From assembly GCF_050947875.1 (NCBI RefSeq), contig NC_134569.1, positions 16,655,631 through 16,719,630 of the forward strand: DNA of 64,000 nt. The letters run 5' to 3'. The notes under the pieces were generated by a model. That model worked only from the letters and a program-made list of their open reading frames with translations. It ran no database searches and was not told the origin of the DNA. Below, piece after piece: positions 10,251-20,321 of this stretch (the stretch's first letter is position 1; every line of letters begins with the position of its first letter). Both the position numbers and the translations under genes were made by a program. The DNA comes from Dermacentor variabilis (lineage: Eukaryota > Arthropoda > Arachnida > Ixodida > Ixodidae).

Positions 10251-11335
10251 CATTAGCAATAGCTGCTCGAAATCTTTGGTTATCGTAAATGGACACGACT
10301 TCAACAGGACGATGCTTCCATTCTGTGGATGACCGCAGAAAAAATGACTGCAACAAAGTTTTAGTGTGAGATGATTCAAGACCAACTTTATAACGGTGGT
10401 CGATTCGAGGTGATACGTATTGTGGCTCAAAAATGAAATCGCTGCAGTGTTGAATGATGGCATAATTTATGAAACAGAACGAAACGTGCGATTTTATGAC
10501 GAGAAGAAAGTGGGATAAGTGCAAGGTTGGTTTTCATGGCAGACACACTTGCGGCTCTGTTGTAGTAGGTAAGATAAAACAAACTGAATTAGTTTGCACG
10601 AGTTCTAATTAATTAATTACTTTGCCAATGGCAGGACCCCAACAGTGCATGCATATTCAAATTTCGGACTTATAAGGGTAGTATAAAGACGCATTTTTAG
10701 GGATAAAGGGGCAGTTGAAAAGTTACGGGGTAGGTAGGCAAGCATGCGGTTAGCACTGCTAATTACGTAGTCGGTATGAACATTTTAAGATAAATTAACA
10801 GATATATGCGCACCTAGGTATTTATAAGAATAAACTAATTCCAAGGGAATATTATTGAGGTAGCATAGGTATGCATGCTGTTATTCGGGATACACGCATC
10901 ACATTACATTTGCAAACGTTTAGTTCCATTAGCCAATGTTTGCATCAGTTAGCTACACTAATTAGATCAGACTGAAGGTGGTTGGCATCCCCTGCATTAG
11001 TTATTTCACGAAATATAACACAATCATCAGCAAATAAGTGAATGTTAGATGATAATGAGGAAGGGAAGTCTTTAATATAAATGAGAAACAAAAGAGGTCC
11101 GAGTACTGAACCTTGAGGTACACCGGAAGTTAGGCTTCGAAGTGGGAAGCTATAGTGGCTGTTTGCAGTTAGAAATTGAGAGCGATTAGATAGGGAGCAT
11201 TCAATCCACTTCAGGATGTTAGCGTCAAAGTTCGCTGACTAAGTTTATAATGTAGAACTTTATGACACGCCTTATCAAATGCTTTAGCGAAGTTTAAAAA
11301 AAAAGAAAACGCTATCTGCAAATGACGAACGGTCG
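10250..11335 (-). pseudogene. Reverse transcriptase, fragment of the minus-strand LINE
   Basis: Recognisable blocks in different frames on the minus strand: FAKAFDKACHKVL (motif A, its aspartate changed to N in FLNF, rc of about 11235-11310), GVPQGSVLGPLLFLIYI (motif B, near 11100), LFADDCVIF (motif C, near 11030) and, at 10250-10430, a C-terminal tail with YVSPRIDHRYKVGLES and a PVEVV block as in other CR1/L2 proteins. Motif A has lost its catalytic Asp, so the enzyme would be inactive even if repaired. The region 10430-11000 is heavily decayed. Confidence 0.7.
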
Positions 11336-12701
11336 AGAGAATACGATGCACGGAACGGTCACCACCGCTACTCTTGGACTTTGTCCGATACCAGTCAACG
11401 AACCTTGGAACGTCGCTCACCGCCTAGACAGCCTACTAATACAGCGGAACATCAGTCTGCCTCCGGGGCGTGGTACCGACACGGCTATGGCTGCGCCGCT
11501 CACGCAAATGCTCTTCTTTGTGCAGGTCAGTCAGAATGCAACGTGCGATGCTTATTCTATTGTCATTCTGCCGGTACCACCCCCAGTGCTTTCTGCGAGT
11601 GTGAGAGCTCATGCCTGTCGCTTTCGACCTGTGTTTTGTAGGCGCTATCGGTTCAAGTTGCTACGCCGCTTCGCATTTTACTTTTTGTTGTTACTTGTAT
11701 GTGGTGACGTCGAGATGAACCCTGGCCCTGACGATACAGTTCTTAACCGTCTTTTAGACGGACAAAAGGAAATTAAGGAAAAACTTGGTGCTCTTGAAAA
11801 ACACCAAGCCGAAAGTAACTCTGCCATATCGGACCTCAACGAAGGTATGACTAAATTAGAAACAACGCTTACTAAACTGCACAGCGTCGTAAAGGGATGC
11901 AAACAGATTTGCGAAGTGCAGCAAGCTGAGCTAAAGGCGCTTGTAGATAAGGTTGATGACCTTGAAAACCGCAGTAGGAGGTGTAATTTAATTTTTTATG
12001 GTGTGAAAGATGATGAACAGGAAACGTATGAAAAGGCTGAGGAATGCATCTTAGAAATTTGTCAGTCGAAGCTTCAATGTGAAAACGTATCAATAGAGAG
12101 AGCACATCGTCTTGAAAGGCATAATCCTAATAAAAAGCGGCCAATAATGGTCAAGTTTCTTTCGTTTAAGGAAAAACAGGCAGTGTTATCAAGCGCGAGG
12201 AAATTAAAGGGCTCAGACATTAGTATTTCAGAGGACTTTTCTGAGAGCGTGCGCAAAAAGCGGAAACGATTGTGGGATTATGCCAAGGCGAATCAAGTGA
12301 ATACTGGCAAAGTAAACCTCAAGTTCACTACTCTTTACATAAATAAGGTAAAATACGTCTATAATGAATCCCTGGACCAAGTTGTACAAGCAGACTGGCA
12401 GGAACTGAAAGCGGATGGGTCGGTGCTTTCTTTTCTTATTGTGAATTGCAGAAGCATAAGAAATAAAGGTGATGAATTTTCTAGCCTCGTTGATATGTCT
12501 AGACCAACTGTCGTTCTTGGATCTGAATCCTGGCTCGATGCTGACGTTGAGGATAATGAAGTATTTACCAGGGGCTTTGTTTATTACCGTAAGGACCGAA
12601 ATCGTTTCGGGGGCGGCGTTTTTATTTTGGTGGATGCGACAATGTGCTCCCGGGAAATTGATATTGAATGCAGTCAAAGTGAAATGTTGTGGGTAGATTA
12701 G
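11322..12701 (+). CDS. LINE ORF: 2A, coiled coil, RRM-like domain and start of endonuclease (truncated by frameshift)
   Basis: A 459-codon frame. The first ATG (11322) may lie in the neighbouring minus-strand LINE; an ATG at 11487 (MAAPLTQ) is another possible start. A hydrophobic run (FAFYFLLLLV) precedes GDVEMNPGP, a canonical 2A sequence at which ribosomes fail to form the G-P bond. Residues about 137-215 are charged with heptad spacing (coiled coil). Residues about 223-315 resemble an RRM (NLIFYGV, then RPIMVKFLSF), as in LINE ORF1 proteins that bind RNA. From about residue 370 (IVNCRSIRNK, then SESW) the endonuclease begins without any stop between the two parts. The frame ends at a TAG (12699-12701) produced by a shift of one base relative to the next block. 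Confidence 0.85.
   Translation: MTNGRENTMHGTVTTATLGLCPIPVNEPWNVAHRLDSLLIQRNISLPPGRGTDTAMAAPLTQMLFFVQVSQNATCDAYSIVILPVPPPVLSASVRAHACRFRPVFCRRYRFKLLRRFAFYFLLLLVCGDVEMNPGPDDTVLNRLLDGQKEIKEKLGALEKHQAESNSAISDLNEGMTKLETTLTKLHSVVKGCKQICEVQQAELKALVDKVDDLENRSRRCNLIFYGVKDDEQETYEKAEECILEICQSKLQCENVSIERAHRLERHNPNKKRPIMVKFLSFKEKQAVLSSARKLKGSDISISEDFSESVRKKRKRLWDYAKANQVNTGKVNLKFTTLYINKVKYVYNESLDQVVQADWQELKADGSVLSFLIVNCRSIRNKGDEFSSLVDMSRPTVVLGSESWLDADVEDNEVFTRGFVYYRKDRNRFGGGVFILVDATMCSREIDIECSQSEMLWVD
11703..11729 (+). other. 2A ribosome-skipping motif GDVEMNPGP
   Basis: Codons for G-D-V-E-M-N-P-G-P in the frame of the LINE ORF. This matches the 2A consensus D-(V/I)-E-x-N-P-G-P at all conserved positions. 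In proven 2A peptides translation releases after the glycine and resumes at the final proline (codon 11727-11729). The upstream context is hydrophobic and leucine-rich, as is usual for active 2As. Activity is inferred from the motif, not shown. Confidence 0.85.
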
Positions 12702-12702
12702 A

Positions 12703-13137
12703 TTGAAGAACGGCAGGTCATTATCGGTATGTTCGTTCTATCGCCCACCAGGAAGCAAAGTTAATATTCTAGGTGAGCTTACCGCCGCAATGGAGACAGT
12801 GAGCACCGATTATCTAGCTATAGGCGGTGATTTTAATCTTCCAGAAATCAATTGGTCTCTGGCAGATCCCAGTTCCAGCGCTTGCAGCCAGTCAAGTAAA
12901 GAAATGTTGAAGATATGTCGCCTCTTCGAGCTAACACAACTAGTTCTAGAGCCCACACGAGCAAAAAATGTTTGATTTATTTTTCACTAACACGCCAGAG
13001 GCGGTGCGTTCTACAGTAGTGCTGCCGAGCATAAGCGACCACCAAGCTGTATTGTGCGATATGAATTTGCAGTATGTGAGAGCTGCTAACAGTGGTCCAC
13101 GGCATATCTATAGCTATCAAAATCACGTGTCAGTGAA
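12703..13137 (+). pseudogene. LINE endonuclease, C-terminal half
   Basis: It continues the AP-like endonuclease after the frameshift at about 12696. SFYRPPGSK is followed by the GGDFNLPEINW block (catalytic D and N) and, after a second shift near 12970, by FFTNTPEAV and PSISDHQAV with the catalytic SDH. These are the expected signatures, in the expected order, of the Exo_endo_phos fold used by APE-type LINEs to nick the target. Near 13130 the frame shifts again into the linker before reverse transcriptase. Confidence 0.8.
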
Positions 13138-15203
13138 ATGACCCTGGCTCTAGATTCCTACTATGATGTATTTGAGACACAGGCTGAATTCATGAATATG
13201 GAAGAATTATGGGAAGTATTTAAGAACAAGTTGCTCGAGATGCGTGAAAGATATGTCCCATCATGGGTTATGACGGCGCGGCGCAGCAAAAGTAAGCCGT
13301 GGTGTTCTCGACAGGTGAAACGCAAGGCCAGGCAGAGAGCTCACGTTTACGCTGCTTATAAGAAAAACCCTTCGTTGAAGCTTAAAGATAAACTCAAAAA
13401 CAAAACTGAAGAGATGAAGGTAGCTACGCAGACAGCCAAATATAAATACTTTAGCACGTTCCACCTGCGTATACAGAAAAGACCGAATGAACTGTGGCAA
13501 TTCTTTAAAATGAACAGTAAAGATGTATTATCAATACCTGCTCTTGATAGCGACGGTGCTACCATCCACAACGACATTGAAAAAGCCGAGTGCTTTATCT
13601 CGTTTTTCAGTTCTGTGTATGCTGCTCGTGTTGACACTCAAAACACTGTGGCGCGATCCACCCAAGTGGTGGGTGAGCCCATGGACGGTATCGTGATCGA
13701 CCAACGAGGAATAGAGGCAGCTCTCAGAACATTGAATGCGTCTAAAGCAACTGGGCCTGATGCTTTGTCACCAGCACTGCTTTCTTTGTGCCCACGGGAG
13801 GTGTCCAAATATCTGCGTGTAATCTTTACTAAATCTTTACTAGAAATATCTTTACCAGATGACTGGAAACTTGCCAATGTCGTCCCTGTGCATAAAGGTG
13901 GACCGCGAAGTAGAGTTTTGAATTACCGGCCTATCTCGCTTACTAGCGTTGCATGTAAGATACTTGAGCATATGCTTTACAGTAATGTTATGAGCCACAT
14001 GAACGTGCACTCTTTGCTCAGCCCCCAGCAGCATGGATTTCGCAGTAGATTTTCCTGTACAACACAGTTGCTTGAGCTCACGCATGATTTAGCAGGAGCT
14101 CTGGATAGGGGTTTTTCTGTTGACTGTTTGTTTTTAGATTTTAAGAAGGCGTTCGATGGTTGTCCCTCACTCTTTACTTATAGAAAAATTAGTAATATAT
14201 AATATAAACAGTTCGGTTGTTAACTGGATAAAAGAATACTTAAATTTAAGAAAACAAAAAGTTGTGCTTAATGGCAAAACATCCCGTGAAGTTGATGTGT
14301 CCTCTGGAGTGCCCCAAGGATCAGTCATAGGACAACTTTTATTTCTTATCTATATAAATGATATTTGCTCCAGTATTTCATCGCAAATCAGGCTATTTGC
14401 CGATGATTGTGTTTTGTACAGGACTATTCATACTACCCATGACTGCAACGTTTTACAAAACGACCTGTACAAGGTAAATGAGTGGTGCAACAAGTGGCAC
14501 ATGCACATTAACATGAAAAAAACCGTTCATATGCGTTTCTCGAGGAAAAGAACCCCTCATGACTTCTGTTACTCTTTAAATTCAACCATGATGATATCGG
14601 TTCAGGAGCAAAAACATCTCTGCGTTTATTTCACACCTGTTCTTTCTTGGAGCCGTCACATCGATCATATCACAAGTAAAGCATGCCGCATTCTAGGTTT
14701 CCTGCGCAGATGTGCAAAAATGTTGCCACTGGAGACAAAGGTATCGTTGTACAAATCAAATGTCCGATCTGTTCTGGATTATGCGTGTGCTGGTGTGGGA
14801 TCCGCGGACGGCACGTGACGTGAACAGTTCAGAAAGAATTCAAAGCATAGCCGTTCGTTTTGTTTATTCAAGTTACCCTAGGAATTTCAGTGTTTCAAGA
14901 GCAAAAGAAAGCCTCAGTTGGGAGCCACTGCAGCAACGCAGGAAATATCTCAGACTGAAACTCTTTCATAACATATTCCACTCTCGAACAGGTATAAATC
15001 CCGGGAAATATTTTTCCAAGCCTGATTACGTTTCTCAAAGGCTGGACCATGAAAATAAGGTTAAAGAAATAGCCTGCAAAACTGAAGCGTTTAAAATGTC
15101 ATTTTTCCCCAGAACCATAAGCCAATGGAACAAGCTACCATCCGATGTCGCAATGATTCTATCAAATGATGTATTTTCAAACTGTATACGCCCACTGAAG
15201 TAA
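13138..15203 (+). pseudogene. LINE reverse transcriptase and C-terminal domain
   Basis: Three overlapping frames carry one protein. 13138-14160: linker, fingers with ATGPDALSP and NYRPISLTS, QHGFRSRFSC and motif A LDFKKAFD. After a frameshift near 14155, 14160-14800: motif B SGVPQGSVIGQLLF, motif C RLFADDCVLY with both catalytic aspartates, and HINMKKT. After another shift near 14797, to a TAA at 15201-15203: WDPRTARDVN, then a C-terminal block with FFPRTISQWNKLP. The catalytic triad is present, so the loss of function comes from the frameshifts. It is related to but distinct from the LINE tail that follows. Confidence 0.85.
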
Positions 15204-15289
15204 GATAGTGTTTTTGTGTGTATGGTACGAGTATGAAAGCATTCCGGGTATATGTATTATGTATGTATTATGTATTATGTACGGGTATT

Positions 15290-15806
15290 TGATTTCACCG
15301 TCATCCCATGCACACGCTTTATTACTGGACCAATTGTCGTTTCGTCGCACGTGTGACCGCCTAATCCTGCTGCACAAAATCGTTCACGGATCATCTAACA
15401 TTGAAGCGCCTATCTCGCTAACCACACCTACTGCGCGAGTAACCCGACGTACTCACCCATTAAACATAGATCCCTTCGTTCCAAAAATAGATTGCTACAA
15501 GTTTTCTTTTTTTCCACACACTGTTGAATTATGGAATAACTTAGATGGTTCTCTGCGTTCATTTCCGACTAATCAATTTCAGAAAGAACTGCCTAACCAC
15601 GTTGGTTGACATGCTTTATTCATAAGTTATGTAACCCACCTCTGCTATGTCTCTAAAATGAGATAGCAGTATTTGTAAATAATTGTAAATAATAATAATT
15701 GTTTTGACTGCTTTATTTATTGGTTCTTTGTTTCCTTCTCCCCCCCTACCCCCGCTGTAATGCCTAGGGGCGCTGTGGGTATTGTGATAAATAAATAAAT
15801 AAATAG
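15290..15806 (+). mobile_element. Second CR1/L2-like LINE, 3' end only
   Basis: A frame ending at a TGA (15607-15609) encodes a different LINE C-terminus: QLSFRRTCDRLILLHKIVHG, then a FSFFPHTVELWNNL block. It is followed by about 180 bases of 3' UTR with TAATGCCT and GGGCGCTGTG and an (AAAT)n tail at 15787-15806. The upstream part is missing; the sequence starts directly after the previous LINE. The TAATGCC/(TAAA)n ending is shared with the minus-strand LINE at 9771-11335. Confidence 0.75.
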
Positions 15807-16119
15807 ATGCAATTTGTGCGTAAAGATTGCAAGCTGAGTTTCACACGAATGTGTAAGACGAATGAACGCGGATGTATAACAATTAATGCGCGCGCGTACC
15901 TTTCGTCACGATGACCACCGGTCAAGACAGTAAATGTGTTCGTGCCTTTGTTCAAAATTCTGTGTCCCGTCTTCGTCATGTCCTACACAGCTTCCCTGGT
16001 CACCCACATTCACAGAGTGGAATGGCTCATGACTTTTGCTTCGCACGTTTAATATTTCAGTCTGAAAATTGATTTAACATTACAGGCATGCGCTGTCGGT
16101 GTTTTGTTTCATGACATTT
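15807..16119. other. No recognisable gene
   Basis: Unique-looking sequence between the LINE tail and a SINE-like repeat. No motif seen. Confidence 0.4.
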
Positions 16120-16320
16120 GTTTGTGGGCTGTCATTCTAAAAATTCCGAATAATAACTTTGTAACGAATGTAAGACAAAGTATGCGCAACTTTAGCGATA
16201 GAAGAAGAACTTCAGTGCCGCATGGAATATATATTTTCGCTCACAGGAAACCCGACGTCGGACGTCGACATCGGATTTTCTGCGACACGGGGCCACGCGC
16301 GTTTAAAGCGCGAAGCGGAC
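16120..16320 (+). repeat. SINE-like repeat, copy 2
   Basis: Same family as 7155-7510: TTTGTGGGCTGTC with AAAATTCCGAATAATAACTT (16122-16160) and the tail TTTTCTGCGACACGGGG (16275-16291). The end differs from copy 1 (CGCGCGTTTAAAGCGCG, 16295-16311, which is itself a short palindrome). Confidence 0.6.
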
Positions 16321-18464
16321 ACACGCACCGCCCCCGCCGTGAGGAGGCCGCAGTGCTCCGCGGCACAAGGCGACAACGCCGGCAAGGAGACCCTGCAGTT
16401 GTAGCCGATGCGTGCTCTTTGTTCATGCGTCTACACACGCCAAACCGCGTGTGTTTACCTAGCTCGTACTTACTGCATGCAATGCATACAGCTACGAGCT
16501 GTAACACTATGCTATCACATTCACTGCTTCGCCCATTACGGCGAAACAGATTTAAAAAAAAGAAAAGGCTCAGTGGCCTTCCACTCTGTGAAGAAGGATG
16601 ACCAGCGAAGCTGTGTATGTGGGCCCCTTAATGGAAAAATGCAGCTCCGTTGTCGGTCGGCCCGGTATTGCACTATTGGGGACGAGGACTTACGGAGTCG
16701 CCATCTCTGGGAAACGCCTCCCTTGCGTAGTATGAGGGATCACGCGCGCGCCCCTCATAGGTTTGGCTGTCGGCGCTCAATAAAAACACAAGGCGGGAGC
16801 CCTCCTGGACATTTCTGTAAGTTCTCGCGAAACGACGGAAGTTTTCTGCCGTTTAGATAATAATCTTAGGCAAACAGAAAGCACAGAATCGTTTACAGAC
16901 GCTATCTCTTTACCGAATACGTATACAGCGAAAGCCACTGCGCGCGGTCGCCGCGATGGAGTCTCCCGAACCGGCTTCTTGCTTGAAAGGTCGGCACTCG
17001 CTGAGCGCAAACTATGTAAAATATGTCCTTATAGTGGGCGGTCTGTATAACCAAATGGCGCTTAAGAGAACGAAGCCTCAGTGCATGCAGCGATCGCACG
17101 GGATCGCGGCGACCAAGTGCGCGTCTGCATGCATGCCCGCGCACAAGGTTTCGCTTTCACTGAGAGCGTTTTCGCACCGTGCTGTGAGCTTTAGGCCGCA
17201 GCATGTGAGCATTTCACAGTCCACAAGCAACCACTGTTGCGTGGACGTCATCAGAGCTGTTCAAAGACAATTTCGTTTTAACAAGGGACTTCGACGTCTA
17301 CGGCAACTGTGATGTGCCGTCGCAACGATTTAAGTTTTTTTTTTCTAAATTCTTGGACGTTTCAGTATTACTTCTAAAGTTGCGTCGCACTGCATGCAGT
17401 CAGCGGGCGATTTCGCGCTGCTTCTTTTTCGTAATCCAGTGCGTTAATTCATAACACAAACATGACCATATGCCATGCCATTATTTAATGTGCTTCTTAC
17501 CACTCCCTTTCCATTCCAGAGAACTTGCCAATGTCTAGCATCAATAAGTTCATAGACCAAACCGTCAAGACATTATCCGGGCAGGGATCGCGGGCGAACG
17601 TCTCAGTGCGCGTTTTCTGCTACTCACCGAACATCGCAGTCCCGGCGCCGTAGCAGAAATATTCCTCGCGTATGTGCTTGCTGCATACCAGAGTTGTAGC
17701 CGACGGCTGTTTCCCGTTCTAAGTTTCGCGTGCCAAGCTTCATGCAGCTTCTTCTTGTGCGGCTACGTGTGTATAAAGCTGACACCGGGCTCCGTTGCAT
17801 GCGTCCGGCACTGCGGCACCGAGCAGTAGCCTACCATGCTGCACATTTCCAAAGGCAGCCACTACCTAGTCTACTGAATGCAAATGTTGTAAACAGACAC
17901 CCGAGGCGGGAAAGTCTCACCACTTAATAAGAACCGCAGCGCAGGTGGGACTTTCGTTTTCAGCTCGCTTCGGCGCTTCCGAAGCAGCCGAAGCGGCCGC
18001 TGTGTCCATCTGATCCCTCATGCTCCGTCACGCCGACGGTGGCGCCAGCTTTTCCAGTGGTGGAGCTCGCCACCAATATTTGCCTCTTGTACAGCATGCA
18101 GCGCACAATGTTGGGGCCAATACTGTGGGATCGGCCCATGTATGGGGAGTTTTGTGTCTACACGCGGACAAGATCCTGGTGGAACTAGCCCTTGACATCT
18201 TCGCTGTAATTTGCTTTAAAATTGGTTCCGTTTTTGTGTATCTCAATTAATTAATTGATTAGTTAACGGCGACGACGAACGCGGGAGTAGTGGCACGAGC
18301 GCGTTCGCGCGGTAGCGCCGTGGGGCGCCAACGAGTCAGCTGCGGAAGACGACGACGCTGCAGCCGTGACGATGATAGCTTTGCGTTAACATGCGCACAC
18401 GATCCGTAGCTTTTAACAGCTTCACTGTAAAATCAATAAATTTGTACAGAGGCCCGCTTCGAAC
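16321..18464. other. No recognisable gene; moderately CpG-rich
   Basis: The longest frames (16104-16601, 16408-16860, 16956-17312 plus) cross repeat boundaries or are poor in hydrophobic cores, and none has a recognisable domain. AATAAAA occurs at 16779-16785. A CpG-rich block lies at 18270-18380. Confidence 0.4.
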
Positions 18465-18545
18465 ACAGAACCTCTAGCACAGAATGCCGAAAATGTAACC
18501 ATTTCGCCATTGATGCTTTGCCCAGATGATAATGGTGCGCCTCAC
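18465..18545 (-). repeat. tRNA-derived SINE remnant, minus strand
   Basis: On the minus strand ATGGCGAAATGG stands as an A box and GTGTTCGAAGCGGG as a decayed B box at tRNA-like spacing (about 50 bases). The stems do not pair well, so this is at most a SINE relic. Confidence 0.3.
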
Positions 18546-18623
18546 GTGCACATCGTAGTTTTTGAATGCAAAACGCAGGAAATTATTTGACACTTCAGTA
18601 ACACGTCACTGTACGTCAAAGCA

Positions 18624-18725
18624 TGGGCCGGTTCCGAATATAGTGCAGTTTTAAAATATAAGCCAATCCCGAAGATTGCGCATCTAAAATTGAGGGCCGG
18701 TCCCGAAGATAGTGCAGTGTGAAAA
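18624..18725. repeat. Three imperfect tandem copies of a 35-base unit
   Basis: GGGCCGGTTCCGAATATAGT (from 18625), a diverged AGCCAATCCCGAAGAT (18661) and GGGCCGGTCCCGAAGATAGT (from 18694) recur every 33-36 bases, each followed by an A-rich stretch. Confidence 0.6.
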
Positions 18726-19995
18726 AAAAAATTATGCAGCTCCACGCTGCTCCTATATACTCGCCTCATCCTGGGGGTGATGCAATTGAGTGCGGTGCGC
18801 AGTGACTGCACCCGTATATCGCCCCCAAGTCGCTCAGGCAGACTTTCATCGACTTCAACTGGAGGTTCCATCTTTTCTTTTATTTTTTATTTTTATTCGG
18901 GAGGATCTGTCGCAAGACATATAGGTAACATAAATAACAAAAACAACAAAAGTAAGACGAAAGCTTCCCACTCTGCGTCGTGGAGGAAATGCAGCTGTGC
19001 CTCAGCAAACATACTGTCCATCACCCAACGGCTGCAGCTTTAAGGTGGGCCTGGCTTCTGTCTAGCCTTTCTTAAAATCCTTAGTCCGATCGGCCGCTGA
19101 TCGCCCGCGTGGGCGATCAGACTCCGATGATCAGATCGCCTGTGAAGCGCGGCGAGCATCTGGCGTTGTGACGGAGCACTTGGGGCAGGCTCCTCGGTCG
19201 CTGTTCGTCGACGGTGCAAGGGCGGCCCGAGCCCGAAGCCTCCGAAGAGGTGCATTGGCGCAGGAACTGTATACTCCTTCTGTGCCGGTCAATTGCATTC
19301 GATTAGCTTTCCTTTGGAAGCTCACAGCAGCACATAGGTGAAAAAAAGAAAGAAAGTATGATGCTAGAAAAGAGTCAGCTGCTACAACACGGATGGGATT
19401 CTCTAATACGGCTTTATCGCAAAATGACTCATTGTTAAGCTCGGCAGAAGTTGTTGCGGCCACAGCTGGTTCACAAACAAGGCAAGCGCTTGTCTTGCGC
19501 CCACATCCACCTGTCCCGTCTAAAGTGTGCCCCTGCATATCAATCCTGCAAATCGTTAAGCTTATTTAACGAATGTCGCCAATATTTTTTCTATTTATTA
19601 CTGCGTACTATTTGGGACAAAACTGGTTTCAAACGAACAGAAATATCATTATAAATTTATTACAAATGTATTAAAAATAGTCATCTTGAAAGCCCGACCT
19701 CTCGAAACCGCACGATCGTTTGAACCTAACCGCAGTACGGCCATTCATATTCCATAAAACAAAATTACACCGGCAACATAAATTTGCGAGCTCCCGTTAA
19801 ACGTATATTTCATTAACTTCACGAATGCTTCCGTTTGTCCTTGGCGCACATCTTTCCAGCTGCGACTGCAAAGCAGAATGTTCGTGGCGTCTCTACATGT
19901 AGTGAATAAATCCTGCGAACTGTTTCGATAAACAGCTGTATTGTGGTGTTCTTACAACGTGCCTAAGCTGCTCCGTATGCTACGACGGAGGCCCC
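18726..19995. other. No recognisable gene; one short perfect palindrome
   Basis: Contains CTGATCGCCC-gcgt-GGGCGATCAG at 19097-19120 (10-base arms, 4-base loop). Frames on both strands at 19040-19540 have no family motif. Confidence 0.5.
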
Positions 19996-20130
19996 AGTGG
20001 AGGTCACCAGATGCATCCTCACCGCCTGGGATTCTTTAACGCGCGCCCAAATGGAAGTTTCTTCTTGCCCATTCTGCCCCCCATCGAAATGCGGCAGGGA
20101 GTCGAACTCGCCACCCTGTGCTTAGCAGCA
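19996..20130 (-). repeat. SINE-type repeat remnant, minus strand
   Basis: The string CCCCCCATCGAAATGCGGCA followed by GGGAGTCGAACTCGCCACC (20078-20116) and CTTAGCAGCA resembles a dispersed tick repeat in which an inverted tRNA T-arm (B box read on the minus strand, near 20100-20110) is preceded by a CATCGAAATGCGG body. The identification is from memory of tick sequences and needs a repeat-library search. Confidence 0.45.
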
Positions 20131-20281
20131 GAAAGTTCTTGATGAACAGCGAACACCTCGAGTGTATAGTACATGAAACAATTTCGAGTATTTTATTGGT
20201 ATTCAGTTCTGCCGGGGCGGAATGCAAAAACTCTCGTGCACGTTTACGCACGCTGGTAGGCAGTGAAAACAACCAATCTTG

Positions 20282-20283
<2 letters not shown>

Positions 20284-20318
<35 letters not shown>
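20284..20318. repeat. (TA)n microsatellite
   Basis: About seventeen uninterrupted TA units. Confidence 0.95.

Positions 20319-20321
<3 letters not shown>

Larger units (their letters stand above)
9771..11335 (-). mobile_element. 5'-truncated CR1/L2-like LINE, minus strand
   Basis: On the minus strand this holds the 3' half of a Jockey-superfamily LINE. It starts inside reverse transcriptase motif A (about 11300), followed by the B motif GVPQGSVL (rc of about 11101-11125), the catalytic FADD box (rc of about 11019-11040), a C-terminal domain ending around 10250, a 3' UTR and a (TAAA)n tail. A hairpin element (10125-10250) interrupts it at the end of the coding part. The right boundary with the plus-strand LINE is blurred between about 11310 and 11345. 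The remnant cannot move: 5' part missing and frames broken. Confidence 0.8.
11340..15285 (+). mobile_element. Nearly full-length CR1/L2-like LINE with a 2A motif
   Basis: The element carries, in order, an N-terminal hydrophobic segment, a 2A ribosome-skipping motif (11703-11729), a coiled coil, an RRM-like domain, an APE-type endonuclease and a reverse transcriptase, followed by a short 3' end with TATTATG-type repeats (about 15250-15282). The ORF1-like part and the endonuclease share one uninterrupted frame. Four to five frameshifts (about 12696, 12970, 13130, 14155, 14797) break the rest, so this copy is inactive but young enough for every catalytic motif to be read. The left edge is uncertain because the preceding minus-strand LINE seems to run to 11310-11345. 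Confidence 0.85.

Noticed and set aside
11703..11729. The 2A motif as a sign of an integrated RNA virus
   Set aside because: It stands in the frame of a LINE with coiled coil, RRM-like domain, endonuclease and LINE reverse transcriptase. No viral capsid, helicase or polymerase is visible.
15287..15609. The second LINE tail as the 3' end of the LINE at 11340-15285
   Set aside because: The preceding LINE already has a complete C-terminus with its own stop at 15201-15203, and the second tail encodes another version of the same C-terminal domain.
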